DNA from: Streptomyces sp. NRRL F-525
GTDB lineage: Bacteria; Actinomycetota; Actinomycetes; Streptomycetales; Streptomycetaceae
Assembly (NCBI RefSeq): GCF_000716605.1
Contig: NZ_JNXE01000007.1
Coordinates: forward strand, 124,001-188,000
Direction of reading: 5' to 3'
DNA length: 64,000 nt
Shown: piece by piece, positions 34,030 through 42,967 of the stretch
Layout of the letters: each line of letters begins with the position of its first letter
How positions within the stretch are numbered: position 1 is the stretch's first letter
Notes under the pieces: model-generated
What the model saw: only the letters and a program-made list of their open reading frames with translations
What the model was told of the DNA's origin: nothing
Database searches by the model: none
Program-made: the position numbers and the translations under genes

Positions 34030-34941
34030 TTACTCGGACTGCTCCGCCGGAGACCTGAGGAGTGCGTGGGCCGCCTTGCGGAACGCGGTCAGCAGACGGT
34101 TGTGCTCGCCGGCGCGGGTCGCGAGGGCGACGTGGCTCGGTTCGACGCCGTGGAGGGGGACCGGCGTGATGTCGGGGCGGATCGTCTGGCCGGGGCGGAG
34201 GCCGGCCACGATGGCCACGGCCTGCCCGTCGGCGACGAACTCGAACTTGTCCTCCAGGGCCCGGATGACCGGACCTCCGGGTGCCGGGCGGCCGTCGGGC
34301 CGGGGGTCGATGCGCCAGAAGGCGCTCCACGCCGGGTCCGCGCCGGGCATCTGGGGAAGGGGCTCGTCGGCGATGTCGTCCAGCGTGACGGACTCCTTGC
34401 CGGCCAGGCGGTGGTCGAGCGGTACGAGCAGGAAGCGGGGCTCGTCGTAGAGGATCGTGACGTCCAACTGGTCGGTGGGGAACGGCAGTCGGGCCACAAC
34501 CGCGTCCACCCGGCGATCGATCAGCGCCGTGCGCACCTCGTCGTAGGCCAGGTGTACGACGCGCACGTCGGCGTCCGGATGCCGGCGCCGCACCTCGCGC
34601 ACCGCCGGGGTGACGAACAGGTTCGCCATGTATCCGACGGTGAGGCGGCTGGGCTCCGCGGCGGCGCGGGTCTCGGCGGCTGCCTGGGCCGTGGAGCGCA
34701 ACAGCGCCTTGGCGCGCGGCAGAAACACCTCGCCGGCGTCCGTGAGCCGGGTGCCCTGCGGGGTGCGGTCCAGCAGCCGGGCCCCCAACTGGTCCTCCAG
34801 GCGCCGGACTTGGCGGCTCAGCGACGGCTGGGTGATGTGCAGCGCCTCGGCGGCACGGCCGAAGTGACGCTGCTCGGCGACGGCGATGAAGTACCGCACG
34901 AGACGCAGTTCGAGATCGGGCGCGGGAGGCAGGTCCGTCAT
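34030..34941 (-). CDS. LysR-family transcriptional regulator
   Basis: A 303-aa LysR regulator. MTDLPPAPDLELRLVRYFIAVAEQRHFGRAAEALHITQPSLSRQVRRLEDQLGARLLDRTPQGTRLTDAG forms the winged HTH; the effector domain follows from TVGYMANLFVTPAV. ATG 34941 is chosen as the usual N-terminus; upstream in-frame ATGs add unrelated residues. It is divergent from an NAD-dependent epimerase-type gene with a 23-bp inverted repeat between, so that gene is the likely target. Confidence 0.9.
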   Translation of the reverse strand: MTDLPPAPDLELRLVRYFIAVAEQRHFGRAAEALHITQPSLSRQVRRLEDQLGARLLDRTPQGTRLTDAGEVFLPRAKALLRSTAQAAAETRAAAEPSRLTVGYMANLFVTPAVREVRRRHPDADVRVVHLAYDEVRTALIDRRVDAVVARLPFPTDQLDVTILYDEPRFLLVPLDHRLAGKESVTLDDIADEPLPQMPGADPAWSAFWRIDPRPDGRPAPGGPVIRALEDKFEFVADGQAVAIVAGLRPGQTIRPDITPVPLHGVEPSHVALATRAGEHNRLLTAFRKAAHALLRSPAEQSE

Positions 34942-35003
34942 GCCTGAAGTGTACGGCGTGCTGGTTGGGGAGACTTCAGCCATAGGTCTTGTGAGCTGCT
35001 GTG

Positions 35004-35026
35004 ATGCCTCATCCGTATTGCGGCAT
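35004..35026. promoter_or_regulatory. Inverted repeat, candidate LysR operator
   Basis: ATGCC (35004-35008) and GGCAT (35022-35026) are the outer arms; aligned half-sites ATGCCTCAT/ATGCCGCAA agree at 7 of 9 positions. It lies in the LysR/epimerase divergent region. Confidence 0.45.
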
Positions 35027-35134
35027 GCGAAACAGGCTTTGGACCCGGAACCCGTGTCCCGCCCACGATGGAAGCACAGCACAGCGCAACACATCGCAGC
35101 GCAAGCTCACCCCACCTCATCGAAGGAACGCACC

Positions 35135-36034
35135 ATGCGTGTTTTCGTCACCGGCGCTACCGGGTTCATCGGCTCCGCCGTGGTCCGTGAACTCCTCGAC
35201 GCCGGGCACACGGTCACCGGACTGGCCCGCTCGGACGCGTCCGCCGAGGCGCTGACGGCCGTGGGCGCCGCCGTGCACCGGGGGTCGCTCGACGACCTGG
35301 ACGGCCTGCGCGCCGGTGCCGCGGCGGCCGACGGGGTCTGCCATCTCGCGTTCATCCACGACTTCACGGACTTCGCCGCCAACTGCGCCACCGACCTGCG
35401 TGCCATCGAGACGATCGGTGAGCAACTCGCGGGCACCGACAAGCCGTTCGTCGTCACGTCGGGCACGCCCGGCCTCGGTGACGGGAGGGTGGCGACGGAG
35501 GAGGACAGCGTCGAACCCGGGTCGTTCGCGGCGATCCGGCAGCCCTCCGAGATCGCGGCGGTCGCGCTGGCGGAGCGCGGGGTGCGGTCGTCGGTCATCC
35601 GGCTGCCCCGGTCCGTGCACGGCACCGGCGACCAGGGATTCGTCCCCCAACTCATCGCCGTGGCCCGGGAGAAGGGGCTGTCGGCGTACGTCGGCGAGGG
35701 TGCCGCGCGCTGGCCCGCCGTGCACCGGCTCGACGCGGCCCGGCTGTACCGGTGGGCTCTGGAGTCGGCTCCGGCCGGTGCGCAGTACCACGCGGTCGGC
35801 GACGAGGCGCTGCCGCTGCGTGAGCTCGCGGAGGTCATCGCCCGCCGACTCGATGTCCCGACCGGAAGTGTGGCGCCCGAGCAGGCGGTCGACCACTTCG
35901 GCTTCCTTGGTCTCGTCGCCTCGTTGGACTGCCCCGCGTCGAGCGCGTTGACGCGGAAGCAGACGGGGTGGGAGCCGGTTGAGGTTGGGTTGATCGCCGA
36001 TCTGGAGACGGGGCATTACTTCGAGGAGGTGTAG
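35135..36034 (+). CDS. NAD-dependent epimerase/dehydratase-type SDR
   Basis: A 299-aa extended/atypical SDR. MRVFVTGATGFIGSAVVRELLDAGHTVTGLARS is the Rossmann start with GATGFIG. The substrate region contains GLGDGRVATEEDSV and VIRLPRSVHGTGDQGFVPQLIA. The usual YxxxK seems replaced (the RQPSEIAAVAL helix occupies that position), as is common in the atypical subgroup related to SCO-type nucleoside-sugar reductases. ATG 35135 follows GAAGGAA. Probably induced by the divergent LysR protein. Substrate unknown. Confidence 0.82.
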   Translation: MRVFVTGATGFIGSAVVRELLDAGHTVTGLARSDASAEALTAVGAAVHRGSLDDLDGLRAGAAAADGVCHLAFIHDFTDFAANCATDLRAIETIGEQLAGTDKPFVVTSGTPGLGDGRVATEEDSVEPGSFAAIRQPSEIAAVALAERGVRSSVIRLPRSVHGTGDQGFVPQLIAVAREKGLSAYVGEGAARWPAVHRLDAARLYRWALESAPAGAQYHAVGDEALPLRELAEVIARRLDVPTGSVAPEQAVDHFGFLGLVASLDCPASSALTRKQTGWEPVEVGLIADLETGHYFEEV

Positions 36035-36063
36035 GGGGCAGGTCGGGAGTTGTCGGTTGTCCG

Positions 36064-36118
36064 CGGGGCTGTGGGGGCTGGTCGCGCAGTTCCCCGCGCC
36101 CCTTTGGGGCGCGGGGCG
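36064..36118. repeat. Streptomyces-type dispersed intergenic repeat, copy 2 (inverted)
   Basis: CGCGCAGTTCCCCGCGCCCC here is the reverse complement of the core at 9331-9380, preceded by GGGGGCTGGT. It ends in the hairpin GCGCCCC/GGGGCGC with a TTT loop. It lies between the epimerase and GNAT genes. Confidence 0.75.
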
Positions 36119-36163
36119 CGTAATCCCGTTGCCGGGTGCGCCCGCGGATGTTGGAGTGAGCGT

Positions 36164-36940
36164 ATGGATCACGCCTCGGTACTCGCCCTCCACGACCGCG
36201 ACCTGCGCGAAGGCGCCCGACCCGACGGCCCCGGGTCCCGCGTGGAGCGGGCCTGGGGAGTGGTGCGCCAGGTCGCCGACGCGGACGGCTGGAACGGCGT
36301 GCTGTGGTCGGACCTCGACGAGACGGACGCCGACGCGGCCATCGCCGAGCAGATCGCGTACTTCACCGCGCTCGGCCGCGACTTCGAGTGGAAGCTCTAC
36401 GGCCACGATCTGCCGACGGATCTCGGTCAGCGGCTGTCGGCGGCCGGGTTCACACCGGAGCCGCAGGAGACCCTGATGATCGGCGAGGTCGCCGCACTCA
36501 CCTTCGACACCCAACTCCCGGACGGCATCCGTCTGTTGCCCGCCACCGACCGGGCGGGCATCGACCTCGTCGCGGACGTCCACGAGAAGGCCTTCGGCAC
36601 GGACAGCACCCGGCTCCGCGCCCGTCTGCTCGCCCAACTCGCCGCCGAACCCGACACAGTTGTCGCCGTCGTCGCCCTCGCCGGTGACGAACCGGTGAGC
36701 GCGGCCCGCATGGAACTCGTCCCCGGCACCCGGTTCGCCGGCCTGTGGGGCGGCGGCACGGTGGAAGCCTGGCGGGGCCGCGGCATCTACCGCGCCCTGA
36801 TCGCCCACCGCGCCCGCATCGCCGCCGACCGCGGCTACCGCTACCTCCAGGTCGACGCCTCCGACCAGAGCCGCCCCATCCTCGAACGCCTCGGCTTCGC
36901 CGCGCTGACCACGACCACGCCGTACGTGTACGAGCCGTAG
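36164..36940 (+). CDS. GNAT-family N-acetyltransferase
   Basis: A 258-aa protein with GGAG eight bases before ATG 36164. The N-terminal ~120 residues are a degenerate, possibly duplicated GNAT unit. The C-terminal GNAT domain (~120-258) shows RLLPATDRAGIDLVADVHEKAFG, VAVVALAGDEPVSAARMELVPGTRFAGLWGGGTVEAWRGRGIYRALIAHRARIA (the acetyl-CoA-binding R-G-x-G-I-Y variant) and the ILERLGFAALTTTTPYVYEP ending. Substrate unknown. It stands between a dispersed repeat and an epimerase gene with no obvious operon partners. Confidence 0.85.
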   Translation: MDHASVLALHDRDLREGARPDGPGSRVERAWGVVRQVADADGWNGVLWSDLDETDADAAIAEQIAYFTALGRDFEWKLYGHDLPTDLGQRLSAAGFTPEPQETLMIGEVAALTFDTQLPDGIRLLPATDRAGIDLVADVHEKAFGTDSTRLRARLLAQLAAEPDTVVAVVALAGDEPVSAARMELVPGTRFAGLWGGGTVEAWRGRGIYRALIAHRARIAADRGYRYLQVDASDQSRPILERLGFAALTTTTPYVYEP

Positions 36941-36997
36941 ACCCGCAGGTCAGACGGCTGATGTCACATCCGTGCCGACCCGATCCGTCGCACGGTC

Positions 36998-37936
36998 ATG
37001 ACGACGAACGAGAGCAACCAGCGCATCCTCCTCGCCGGTGCCACCGGCGTCTTCGGCGGCCACATCACCAAGGCCCTGACCGACGCCGGCCACAAGGTCA
37101 CCGGCCTCGGCCGAGGGTCCGGCAACGGCATCGGCGCCGACCTCATGGACCGCGACGGGTTGCTCCGCGCGGTCGACGGACACCACTTCGACACGGTGAT
37201 CCACGCCGCGACCGCGCTGCGCAAGGCACCGCTGCGCCACCGAGACATGCACACCACCGACGCCCTGCGCATCGAAGGGACCGCCCACCTCATCGAGGCC
37301 GCGCGAGCCACCGGCGCCCGTCGCTTCATCGCCGAGTCGATGGTCTTCGGCTACGGCTACGGGGACTTCGGCACCCGCCCCCTCACCGAGGACGACCCCT
37401 TCGGCCCGCGCGGCACCACACCGGAGCTGGAGAAGCACATCGAGGGCATGCGCACCAAGGAGCAACTCACCTTCGGTGCCTCGGACTTGGAGGGCATCGC
37501 ACTCCGCTTCGGCCTCTTCTACGGCCCCGGCGGCACCGACGCCCTGTTCCCGATGCTGCGCAGGCGTCAACTGCCTGTCCCGGACGATCACGGCCGGGTC
37601 CTGCCTTGGGTCGAACTCACCGACGCGGCCCGCGCGGTGGCCGCCGCCGTCGAACGCGGGCGGCCGGGTCAGGCGTACAACATCGCCGACCGCACACCGC
37701 TCGGCTTCCGCGCCCATGTCCTGTGCGTGGCACGGGAGTTCGGCCTGCCGAAGCCGATGGCCGTACCGCTGTGGATGGTTCGGCCGATGGCGTACGCGCA
37801 CACGGTGATGACCGGCAACCTGCGGGTGTCCAGCGCGAAGGCCGAACGGGAACTGGGCTGGACGCCTGTGTACCCGTCCAGCGGCGACGGTCTCGCCGCG
37901 CTGCGTGCCGACTCCGTCAACTCGGCTTCGAGGTAG
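36998..37936 (+). CDS. NAD-dependent epimerase/dehydratase family protein
   Basis: A 312-aa extended SDR-type protein. It starts MTTNESNQRILLAGATGVFGGHITKALTDAGHKVTGLGRG, with GATGVFGG as the nucleotide loop. Downstream are VIHAATALRKAP, FIAESMVFGYGYGDFG (the catalytic Ser region, with Y's near the expected position), LRFGLFYGPGGTDALF and NIADRTPLGFRAH. Members are often assigned as nucleoside-diphosphate-sugar epimerases without proof. It is preceded closely (57 bp) by the GNAT gene on the same strand. The 3' end is followed by a two-part hairpin terminator. Confidence 0.83.
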   Translation: MTTNESNQRILLAGATGVFGGHITKALTDAGHKVTGLGRGSGNGIGADLMDRDGLLRAVDGHHFDTVIHAATALRKAPLRHRDMHTTDALRIEGTAHLIEAARATGARRFIAESMVFGYGYGDFGTRPLTEDDPFGPRGTTPELEKHIEGMRTKEQLTFGASDLEGIALRFGLFYGPGGTDALFPMLRRRQLPVPDDHGRVLPWVELTDAARAVAAAVERGRPGQAYNIADRTPLGFRAHVLCVAREFGLPKPMAVPLWMVRPMAYAHTVMTGNLRVSSAKAERELGWTPVYPSSGDGLAALRADSVNSASR

Positions 37937-37956
37937 GGGTGTTCGGTCGCAGCCGA

Positions 37957-37997
37957 CTGCGCCTGCCCCTCCGTGAGGAACGGAGGAACAGGCGCAG
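37957..37997 (+). terminator. Two-part hairpin terminator
   Basis: CTGCGCCTG (37957-37965) pairs with CAGGCGCAG (37989-37997) and CTCCGT (37969-37974) with ACGGAG (37980-37985). A small CCC/GAA internal loop separates them and the apical loop is 5 nt. Confidence 0.8.
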
Positions 37998-38166
37998 CGG
38001 AGCCGACCCGACGGGCCGGACTCCGGATCGACGAGCGGAGTGACGCGTAAGGACAAGGGTTCTCCGTGAGGAGAGCCGGGAGTGCGGGAAACGGGGGATC
38101 GGGCGGCAGGCCCGCAGAAGCCGGCCGCCGCCCGGTCTCACCCGTGACGCATGTCCCGCCTCAGGC

Positions 38167-38430
38167 TCAGCGGCGCGCCCTGGACCGGTCCAGCGCGGCG
38201 ATACCGACCGCGGCCAGGCCGATCTGGATGAGCCACTCGATCCAGTCGATGCCCTTCGTGTCGGCGACTCCCAGGCCCGATGCGATCGCCGCGCCGATCA
38301 GCGCGGCCACGATGCCGACGACGATCGTCAGCAGAACGCCTATGTGCTGGCGCCCAGGGACGACGAGCCGTCCCAGCACGCCAATGATGATGCCGATGAT
38401 GATGGCACTGATGATGCCCGAGATCTCCAT
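38167..38430 (-). CDS. GlsB/YeaQ/YmgE-family stress-response membrane protein
   Basis: An 87-aa membrane protein with three predicted transmembrane helices: ISGIISAIIIGIIIGVLGRLVVPG, IGVLLTIVVGIVAALIGAAIASGLG and IEWLIQIGLAAVGIAAL. The glycine-rich spacing and GRLVVPGRQ loop are characteristic of the transglycosylase-associated/GlsB family. The family is linked to general envelope stress but has no defined molecular function. It ends in basic residues (DRSRARR). It is divergent from the secreted-protein gene at 38662. Confidence 0.9.
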   Translation of the reverse strand: MEISGIISAIIIGIIIGVLGRLVVPGRQHIGVLLTIVVGIVAALIGAAIASGLGVADTKGIDWIEWLIQIGLAAVGIAALDRSRARR

Positions 38431-38530
38431 CTCCGCCCCTCTTTGTCGATAGTCCTGCTCTCTTCATGTGCCCGCTGGACGCCGAGGCAGTCCGACGGAC
38501 TTTTGTTGCCTGTTATTGCCGGGACTTTCT

Positions 38531-38552
38531 GTTCACCACCCCTTCATGCCAT
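38531..38552 (+). promoter_or_regulatory. PhoP-box-like repeat upstream of secreted protein
   Basis: GTTCACCACCC (38531-38541) then CTTCATGCCAT (38542-38552): the first unit matches the PhoP repeat well, the second keeps TTCA only. A further GTTCAAC lies at ~38566, out of register. The region is AT-rich and ~110 bp from the start codon. Confidence 0.4.
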
Positions 38553-38661
38553 GTACCTTTCAATCGTTCAACGCGTGTAGAACTCCCCAACTACCGTTCT
38601 ACGCGCGCAGATCAGGCGCCCGCACCGCACCCTTCCCCATCCCCTCACGGAGGTTCGCCGG

Positions 38662-40089
38662 ATGCTTGGATCCAGAAGATCCCGCCGCAGACTCACCACC
38701 GCCCTCGCCGGCCTGGGGCTGTTCGTCACAGGGGCCGCCCTCCAGGTCACCACCACGGCCACGCCCGCGCACGCGGCCACCACGAACCGCGTCCTGTTCG
38801 ACGACGGCCACGCCGAGGAGGCGGGCAACGCGGACTGGATCATCTCCACCAGCAAGCCCGACCCGCTGTCCCAGGACTCCTCCCCGTCGTCCGAGACCGA
38901 CTGGACCGGGGCGCTCTCGTCCTGGGGCGTCGCCCTGCAGAAGACCGGCGACTACAGCCTGAAGACCGCCACCAGCGCACTGACGTACGGCGGTTCGTCG
39001 ACGACCGACCTGTCGAACTTCGACACGCTGGTCCTGCCCGAGCCCAACACGCTGTTCACGACGGCCGAGAAGACCGCGATCATGACGTTCGTCCAGAACG
39101 GCGGCGGCCTGTTCATGATCTCGGACCACACCGGCGCCGACCGCAACAGCGACGGCGAGGACGCGGTCGAGATCCTCAACGACCTGATGACCAACAACAG
39201 CGTCGACTCGACCGACCCGTTCGGCTTCTCCATCGACACCCTCGACATCAGCTCCGGCTACCCCGCCGCGATCAGCGACAGCTCCAACGAGGTCCTGAAC
39301 GGCGCCTTCGGCACGGTCACCAAGAGCCTCATCGCCGACGGCACGACGGCCACCCTCAAGCCCGCCGACAACGCGAACGTCAAGGGCCTTGTGTACCGCA
39401 GCGGTTACTCCGGCAACACCGGCGCGTTCTTCGCGACCAGCACCTTCGGCAGCGGCCGCGTCGCCTTCTGGGGCGACAGCTCACCCATCGACGACGGCAC
39501 CGGCCAGTCCGGCAACACGCTCTACGACGGCTGGAACGACACCGGCGCCACCAACGCCGCCCTCGCCCTCAACGCCACCGCGTGGCTGTCCGGCGACGGC
39601 AGCACCGGCGGGGGCGGCGGGGGAGGCGGCGGCACCTGCACCGCCGCCCAACTGCTCGGCAACCCGGGCTTCGAGTCCGGCAACACCACCTGGACCGCCA
39701 CCAGCGGCGTCATCACCACCTCCAGCAGCGAGGCCGCCCGCACCGGTTCGTACAAGGCCTGGCTGGACGGCTATGGAACCGCCACCACCGACACCCTGTC
39801 CCAGGCGGTGTCCATCCCGTCAGGCTGCTCGGCCACCCTCAGCTTCTATCTCCACATCGACACCGCGGAGACCACCACCAGCACCGCCTACGACAAGCTG
39901 ACGGTCACCGCCGGCTCCACCACCCTGGCCACGTACTCCAATCTGAACGCGGCCTCCGGATACGTCCTGAAGTCCTTCGACGTCTCCTCGCTGGCCGGCA
40001 CCACCGCCACCATCAAGTTCACCGGCGTCGAGGGGTCCACCCTCCAGACGTCCTTCGTCATCGACGACACCGCGCTCAATGTGAGCTGA
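38662..40089 (+). CDS. Secreted multidomain protein of unknown function
   Basis: A 475-aa exported protein. The N-terminus [23 protein letters not shown]...AHAATT is a Sec or Tat signal. Residues ~40-310 look like a flavodoxin/class-I-amidotransferase-like fold ([81 protein letters not shown]), similar in layout to DUF4350-type domains. A poly-glycine linker near 320 follows, then a beta-sandwich resembling a carbohydrate-binding module (~330-475, [20 protein letters not shown]). I do not recognise an enzyme family with certainty. A PhoP-box-like repeat upstream hints at phosphate regulation. Confidence 0.8.
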   Translation: MLGSRRSRRRLTTALAGLGLFVTGAALQVTTTATPAHAATTNRVLFDDGHAEEAGNADWIISTSKPDPLSQDSSPSSETDWTGALSSWGVALQKTGDYSLKTATSALTYGGSSTTDLSNFDTLVLPEPNTLFTTAEKTAIMTFVQNGGGLFMISDHTGADRNSDGEDAVEILNDLMTNNSVDSTDPFGFSIDTLDISSGYPAAISDSSNEVLNGAFGTVTKSLIADGTTATLKPADNANVKGLVYRSGYSGNTGAFFATSTFGSGRVAFWGDSSPIDDGTGQSGNTLYDGWNDTGATNAALALNATAWLSGDGSTGGGGGGGGGTCTAAQLLGNPGFESGNTTWTATSGVITTSSSEAARTGSYKAWLDGYGTATTDTLSQAVSIPSGCSATLSFYLHIDTAETTTSTAYDKLTVTAGSTTLATYSNLNAASGYVLKSFDVSSLAGTTATIKFTGVEGSTLQTSFVIDDTALNVS

Positions 40090-40098
40090 CGACGACCG

Positions 40099-40126
40099 GT
40101 GGGGCCCGGCGGCGGCCGGGCCCCAC
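40099..40126. terminator. Bidirectional terminator hairpin
   Basis: GTGGGGCCCGGC (40099-40110) pairs perfectly with GCCGGGCCCCAC (40115-40126) around a 4-nt loop. It lies between the convergent secreted-protein and GH2 genes. Confidence 0.85.
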
Positions 40127-40138
40127 GGGTTCACCGGT

Positions 40139-42865
40139 TCACTTTGCCGCGACCGTCCGCTCCGGTGTGTTCCAGCCGGAGACCCGCACCCGCGGCACCG
40201 ACCCGTGCAGATCGGCCGTCCGGTAGGTCGCCGTCAGCGTCGTCGACTCCCCGGGCCACAGGCTCACTTCGTTGTCCGACCACTGAACCGGCAGCACCGG
40301 CTTGCCCGCCGAGTCCACGAGATGGACGTCGGTGAGGAGTGAAGGCGCCTTCCCCTTCCCGGAGTTGCGCACCGTGACCGTCGTGGTCGACGTGCCGTCC
40401 GGACCCGCCTCGGTCGAAGCCGTCGCCGAAACCGGCGCCTGCGCCATCGAGTTGAGCCCCTTGAGGTCGGCGTAGCTCGTCGTCGGCGTGTAGTACCAGT
40501 CGGTGTGCGCCCAGTCGAGCGTGTCGGGCTTGCTCGAGAGCCAGTACACGTTCCGGCTCACCTCCTTGCCGGACGCTTCGGTCAGGGTCAGCCGTACCAG
40601 GTACGTCGTCGACAGCCCGCTCACCGACGCGGGCGAGGGCAGGGTGAGCACGGTGCTGTGCGCACCGCCGCCGGAGACCTTCACCCCGGGCACCTTCTTG
40701 TCGTATTTCCGCGTGCCGTCGGTGTTGAACAGGGTCGCGCGGGCGGTGAGTTGGCGTGCGGAGGCGCTTCTGTTGTTCACCACGACGACCGAGCGGTTGT
40801 CGTACGAGTACTGGATGTGCAGCGGTTCGTTCGCCTTCTTCGCGCCGAAGTAGGCGCCGCCCTGGTCGAGGTAACGGTCCATCAACTGCCAGTGCAGCGA
40901 GGTCCATCCGCTGTTGAACATCCAGTAGACGACCCCGGTGGCGGGCTTCGAGGCGTCGGTGGCGTTGCGCTCGTACGCCTCGAACTGGGCGCGCACGTTC
41001 TCGTATTGGGCCAGCTGGGCCTTGCGGACGTAGTCGGTCAGGCTCGTCGGCGGGCCGTAGCGGCCGGTGAGGGCGTTGTCGTAGAGCTTGAGGGTGTTGA
41101 AGGTGGAAGACGGGGAGCGGTGGTACTGCTTGGCGCTCGGGTCCTTCCAGAGGGTGGCCAGTTCGGCCGGGGTCATCATGCGGCGCAGGGTGTCGAGGGT
41201 GGGGATGTCGGGGCCCGCGCTGGTCTCGGAGTTGAAGCCGGTGGCGCCGCCCTCGCGCTTGGCGTACCAGTAGTTGGGCGGGATCCAGTCGTAGGGGCCG
41301 GTCATCTTCATGCCCGAACTGCCGCTGACCGGCGATGAGTTGTCGGAAGCGGCGGCGACCACCGGGGTCTTCCAGTCGGCGGCCTTCAGAGCGTCGAGGT
41401 AGGTCTTCTCGATCTTCGCGTCGGGGGCGAAGTCGCTGCCGATGAGGAAAGAGATCACGCTCGGGTGGTCACGCAGCCGGGCTGCCTCGGCGGCCATCGA
41501 CGCCTTGGCGACCGGGTAGTCGGCGGCGGTCCACTTGTCGCCGGTCTCGTCCCCGTTGACCTGGCCCTCCCACTTGTCGCAGCACTCCCAGCCAGGGAGG
41601 GTCAGGATGCCGTAGCGGTCGGCCAGGTCGAAGAACTCGTCCGGCTCGATGTGGCCTTCGAGGCGGATGGTGTTCAGGCCGAGGTCGAGGGCGTACTTCA
41701 GGCGGTCCTCGACGTAGGTCTTGTCCCAGCGCAGGAACTCGTCCGGTGACCAACCGCCGCCCTTGATCAGCAACTTGCGGCCGTTGATCAGGTACTGGCG
41801 GTCGTCGGCGGAGTTCAGCGGGGCCTGCACGTCCCGGATGCCGAAGGTCTGGTGCGCGGTGTCGGAGGGGGTGCCGTTCACGGAGGCGGTGAGGTCGAGG
41901 TCGTAGAGCGGCTGGCCGCCCATGCCCGCGGGCCACCAGACCTTGGGGGAGGTGAGGTGGAGGCCGAAGGTGACGGGCTTCGTCTGGTGGGCGGCGAGGG
42001 AGACCGTCTTCTCGAAGCTCGTCCCGCCGATGCTGCCCCTGACTTTCGCCGTGACGGGCGCGCCCGAGTCGTTGCGGGCCTGCGCCTTCACCGTCAGGTC
42101 CGCGGAGGCGAGCGACGGCACGGCCAGCTTGGTCACCACGTGGGTGTCGCGCAGCGCGACCGGGCCGCCGCGGCGGACGAGGACGTCACGGACGATGCCC
42201 ATGTTCTCGTCGGGCGGCGGCTGGAGCCAGTCGATCCAGCCCATGGTGAGGTTCTTGTTCGGGTCGTTCGGCCGGATGCGGAAGGCGACCGTGTTCGTGC
42301 CGGAGCGGACGAGCGAGGTGACGTCCAACTCGTGCTGTGTGTAAGCCCCGTTGACGTCCGCGGCCTTGGCGACCTGCTTGCCGTTGACGTAGACGTCGGC
42401 CGCCGAGATCACCCCGCTGAAGTCGAGGTAGGTGCGCCTGCCGGTGTCCGCGACCGTGAAGTCGCTGCGGTACCACCACGGCACCTGGAAGTCGGCCTTC
42501 GGGATCTTCTGCTGGTTGGTCGAGTAGAACGGGTCCGGGTAGACGCCGTCGGCGATCAGGGCCGCGAGGACGGTCGAGCGCGCGTCGGCCGGGTACCAGC
42601 CGGTCGCCTGGTAGCCGGGGGAGGAGACGGCCGCGGCGGAGTCGGTGACCTTGGCGGACGACTGGATCGCGTAGCCGGACAGCGGGGTGGCGGTCCCGGC
42701 GGTCGAGCGTACGGCGGTCACCGGGGCCTGCGCGCGCTGCGGCGGGGACGACTCCCGTGCCCCCGCCCACGCGCTGGTGGTGAGGGTGCCCAGCAGGCCG
42801 AGCGCGACCGCGGCCGTGGCGAGCCGGCCTCTGAGGAGTGGGGGAACGGCGGGGCGGTGGAACAC
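40139..42865 (-). CDS. csxA: Secreted exo-beta-D-glucosaminidase (GH2, CsxA-like)
   Basis: A 908-aa GH2 enzyme. GTG 42865 is chosen because CTGGAG lies six bases upstream and because a longer frame to 42946 would place the promoter and operator inside the coding sequence. The signal peptide ends TTSAWAG. The jelly-roll sugar-binding domain (~60-220), Ig-like domain and TIM barrel (~330-630) follow. Instead of the N-E acid/base pair of most GH2 enzymes, the sequence has SDFAPD (D478), the variant typical of exo-glucosaminidases, with probable nucleophile E547 in FNSETSAGP. It releases glucosamine from the non-reducing end of chitosan oligomers. C-terminal beta domains carry further wall or sugar-binding potential. 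Confidence 0.85.
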   Translation of the reverse strand: MFHRPAVPPLLRGRLATAAVALGLLGTLTTSAWAGARESSPPQRAQAPVTAVRSTAGTATPLSGYAIQSSAKVTDSAAAVSSPGYQATGWYPADARSTVLAALIADGVYPDPFYSTNQQKIPKADFQVPWWYRSDFTVADTGRRTYLDFSGVISAADVYVNGKQVAKAADVNGAYTQHELDVTSLVRSGTNTVAFRIRPNDPNKNLTMGWIDWLQPPPDENMGIVRDVLVRRGGPVALRDTHVVTKLAVPSLASADLTVKAQARNDSGAPVTAKVRGSIGGTSFEKTVSLAAHQTKPVTFGLHLTSPKVWWPAGMGGQPLYDLDLTASVNGTPSDTAHQTFGIRDVQAPLNSADDRQYLINGRKLLIKGGGWSPDEFLRWDKTYVEDRLKYALDLGLNTIRLEGHIEPDEFFDLADRYGILTLPGWECCDKWEGQVNGDETGDKWTAADYPVAKASMAAEAARLRDHPSVISFLIGSDFAPDAKIEKTYLDALKAADWKTPVVAAASDNSSPVSGSSGMKMTGPYDWIPPNYWYAKREGGATGFNSETSAGPDIPTLDTLRRMMTPAELATLWKDPSAKQYHRSPSSTFNTLKLYDNALTGRYGPPTSLTDYVRKAQLAQYENVRAQFEAYERNATDASKPATGVVYWMFNSGWTSLHWQLMDRYLDQGGAYFGAKKANEPLHIQYSYDNRSVVVVNNRSASARQLTARATLFNTDGTRKYDKKVPGVKVSGGGAHSTVLTLPSPASVSGLSTTYLVRLTLTEASGKEVSRNVYWLSSKPDTLDWAHTDWYYTPTTSYADLKGLNSMAQAPVSATASTEAGPDGTSTTTVTVRNSGKGKAPSLLTDVHLVDSAGKPVLPVQWSDNEVSLWPGESTTLTATYRTADLHGSVPRVRVSGWNTPERTVAAK

Positions 42866-42884
42866 GGCGGTCTCCAGCCTCGTC

Positions 42885-42942
42885 AAGTTAGGAAGCTTTA
42901 CTAACCGCACCAGAAGGTAGGGCGCTCGACGAAGCCTGTCAA
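42885..42942 (-). promoter_or_regulatory. GH2 promoter with ROK operator downstream of the -10
   Basis: On the minus strand TTGACA (42942-42937), 17 nt, TACCTT (42919-42914) form a good promoter. The inverted-repeat operator lies at 42885-42904, just downstream of the expected transcription start (plus strand AAGTTAGGAAGCTTTACTAA). The same motif occurs at 44195-44214. Confidence 0.7.
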
Positions 42943-42967
42943 ACACCTGTGGCCGTGGGTGAGTTGC

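Noticed and set aside
42866..42946. Extension of the GH2 gene to an ATG at 42946
   Set aside because: The extra segment contains a complete -35/-10 promoter and the ROK operator, while GTG 42865 has a good ribosome-binding site directly before the signal peptide.
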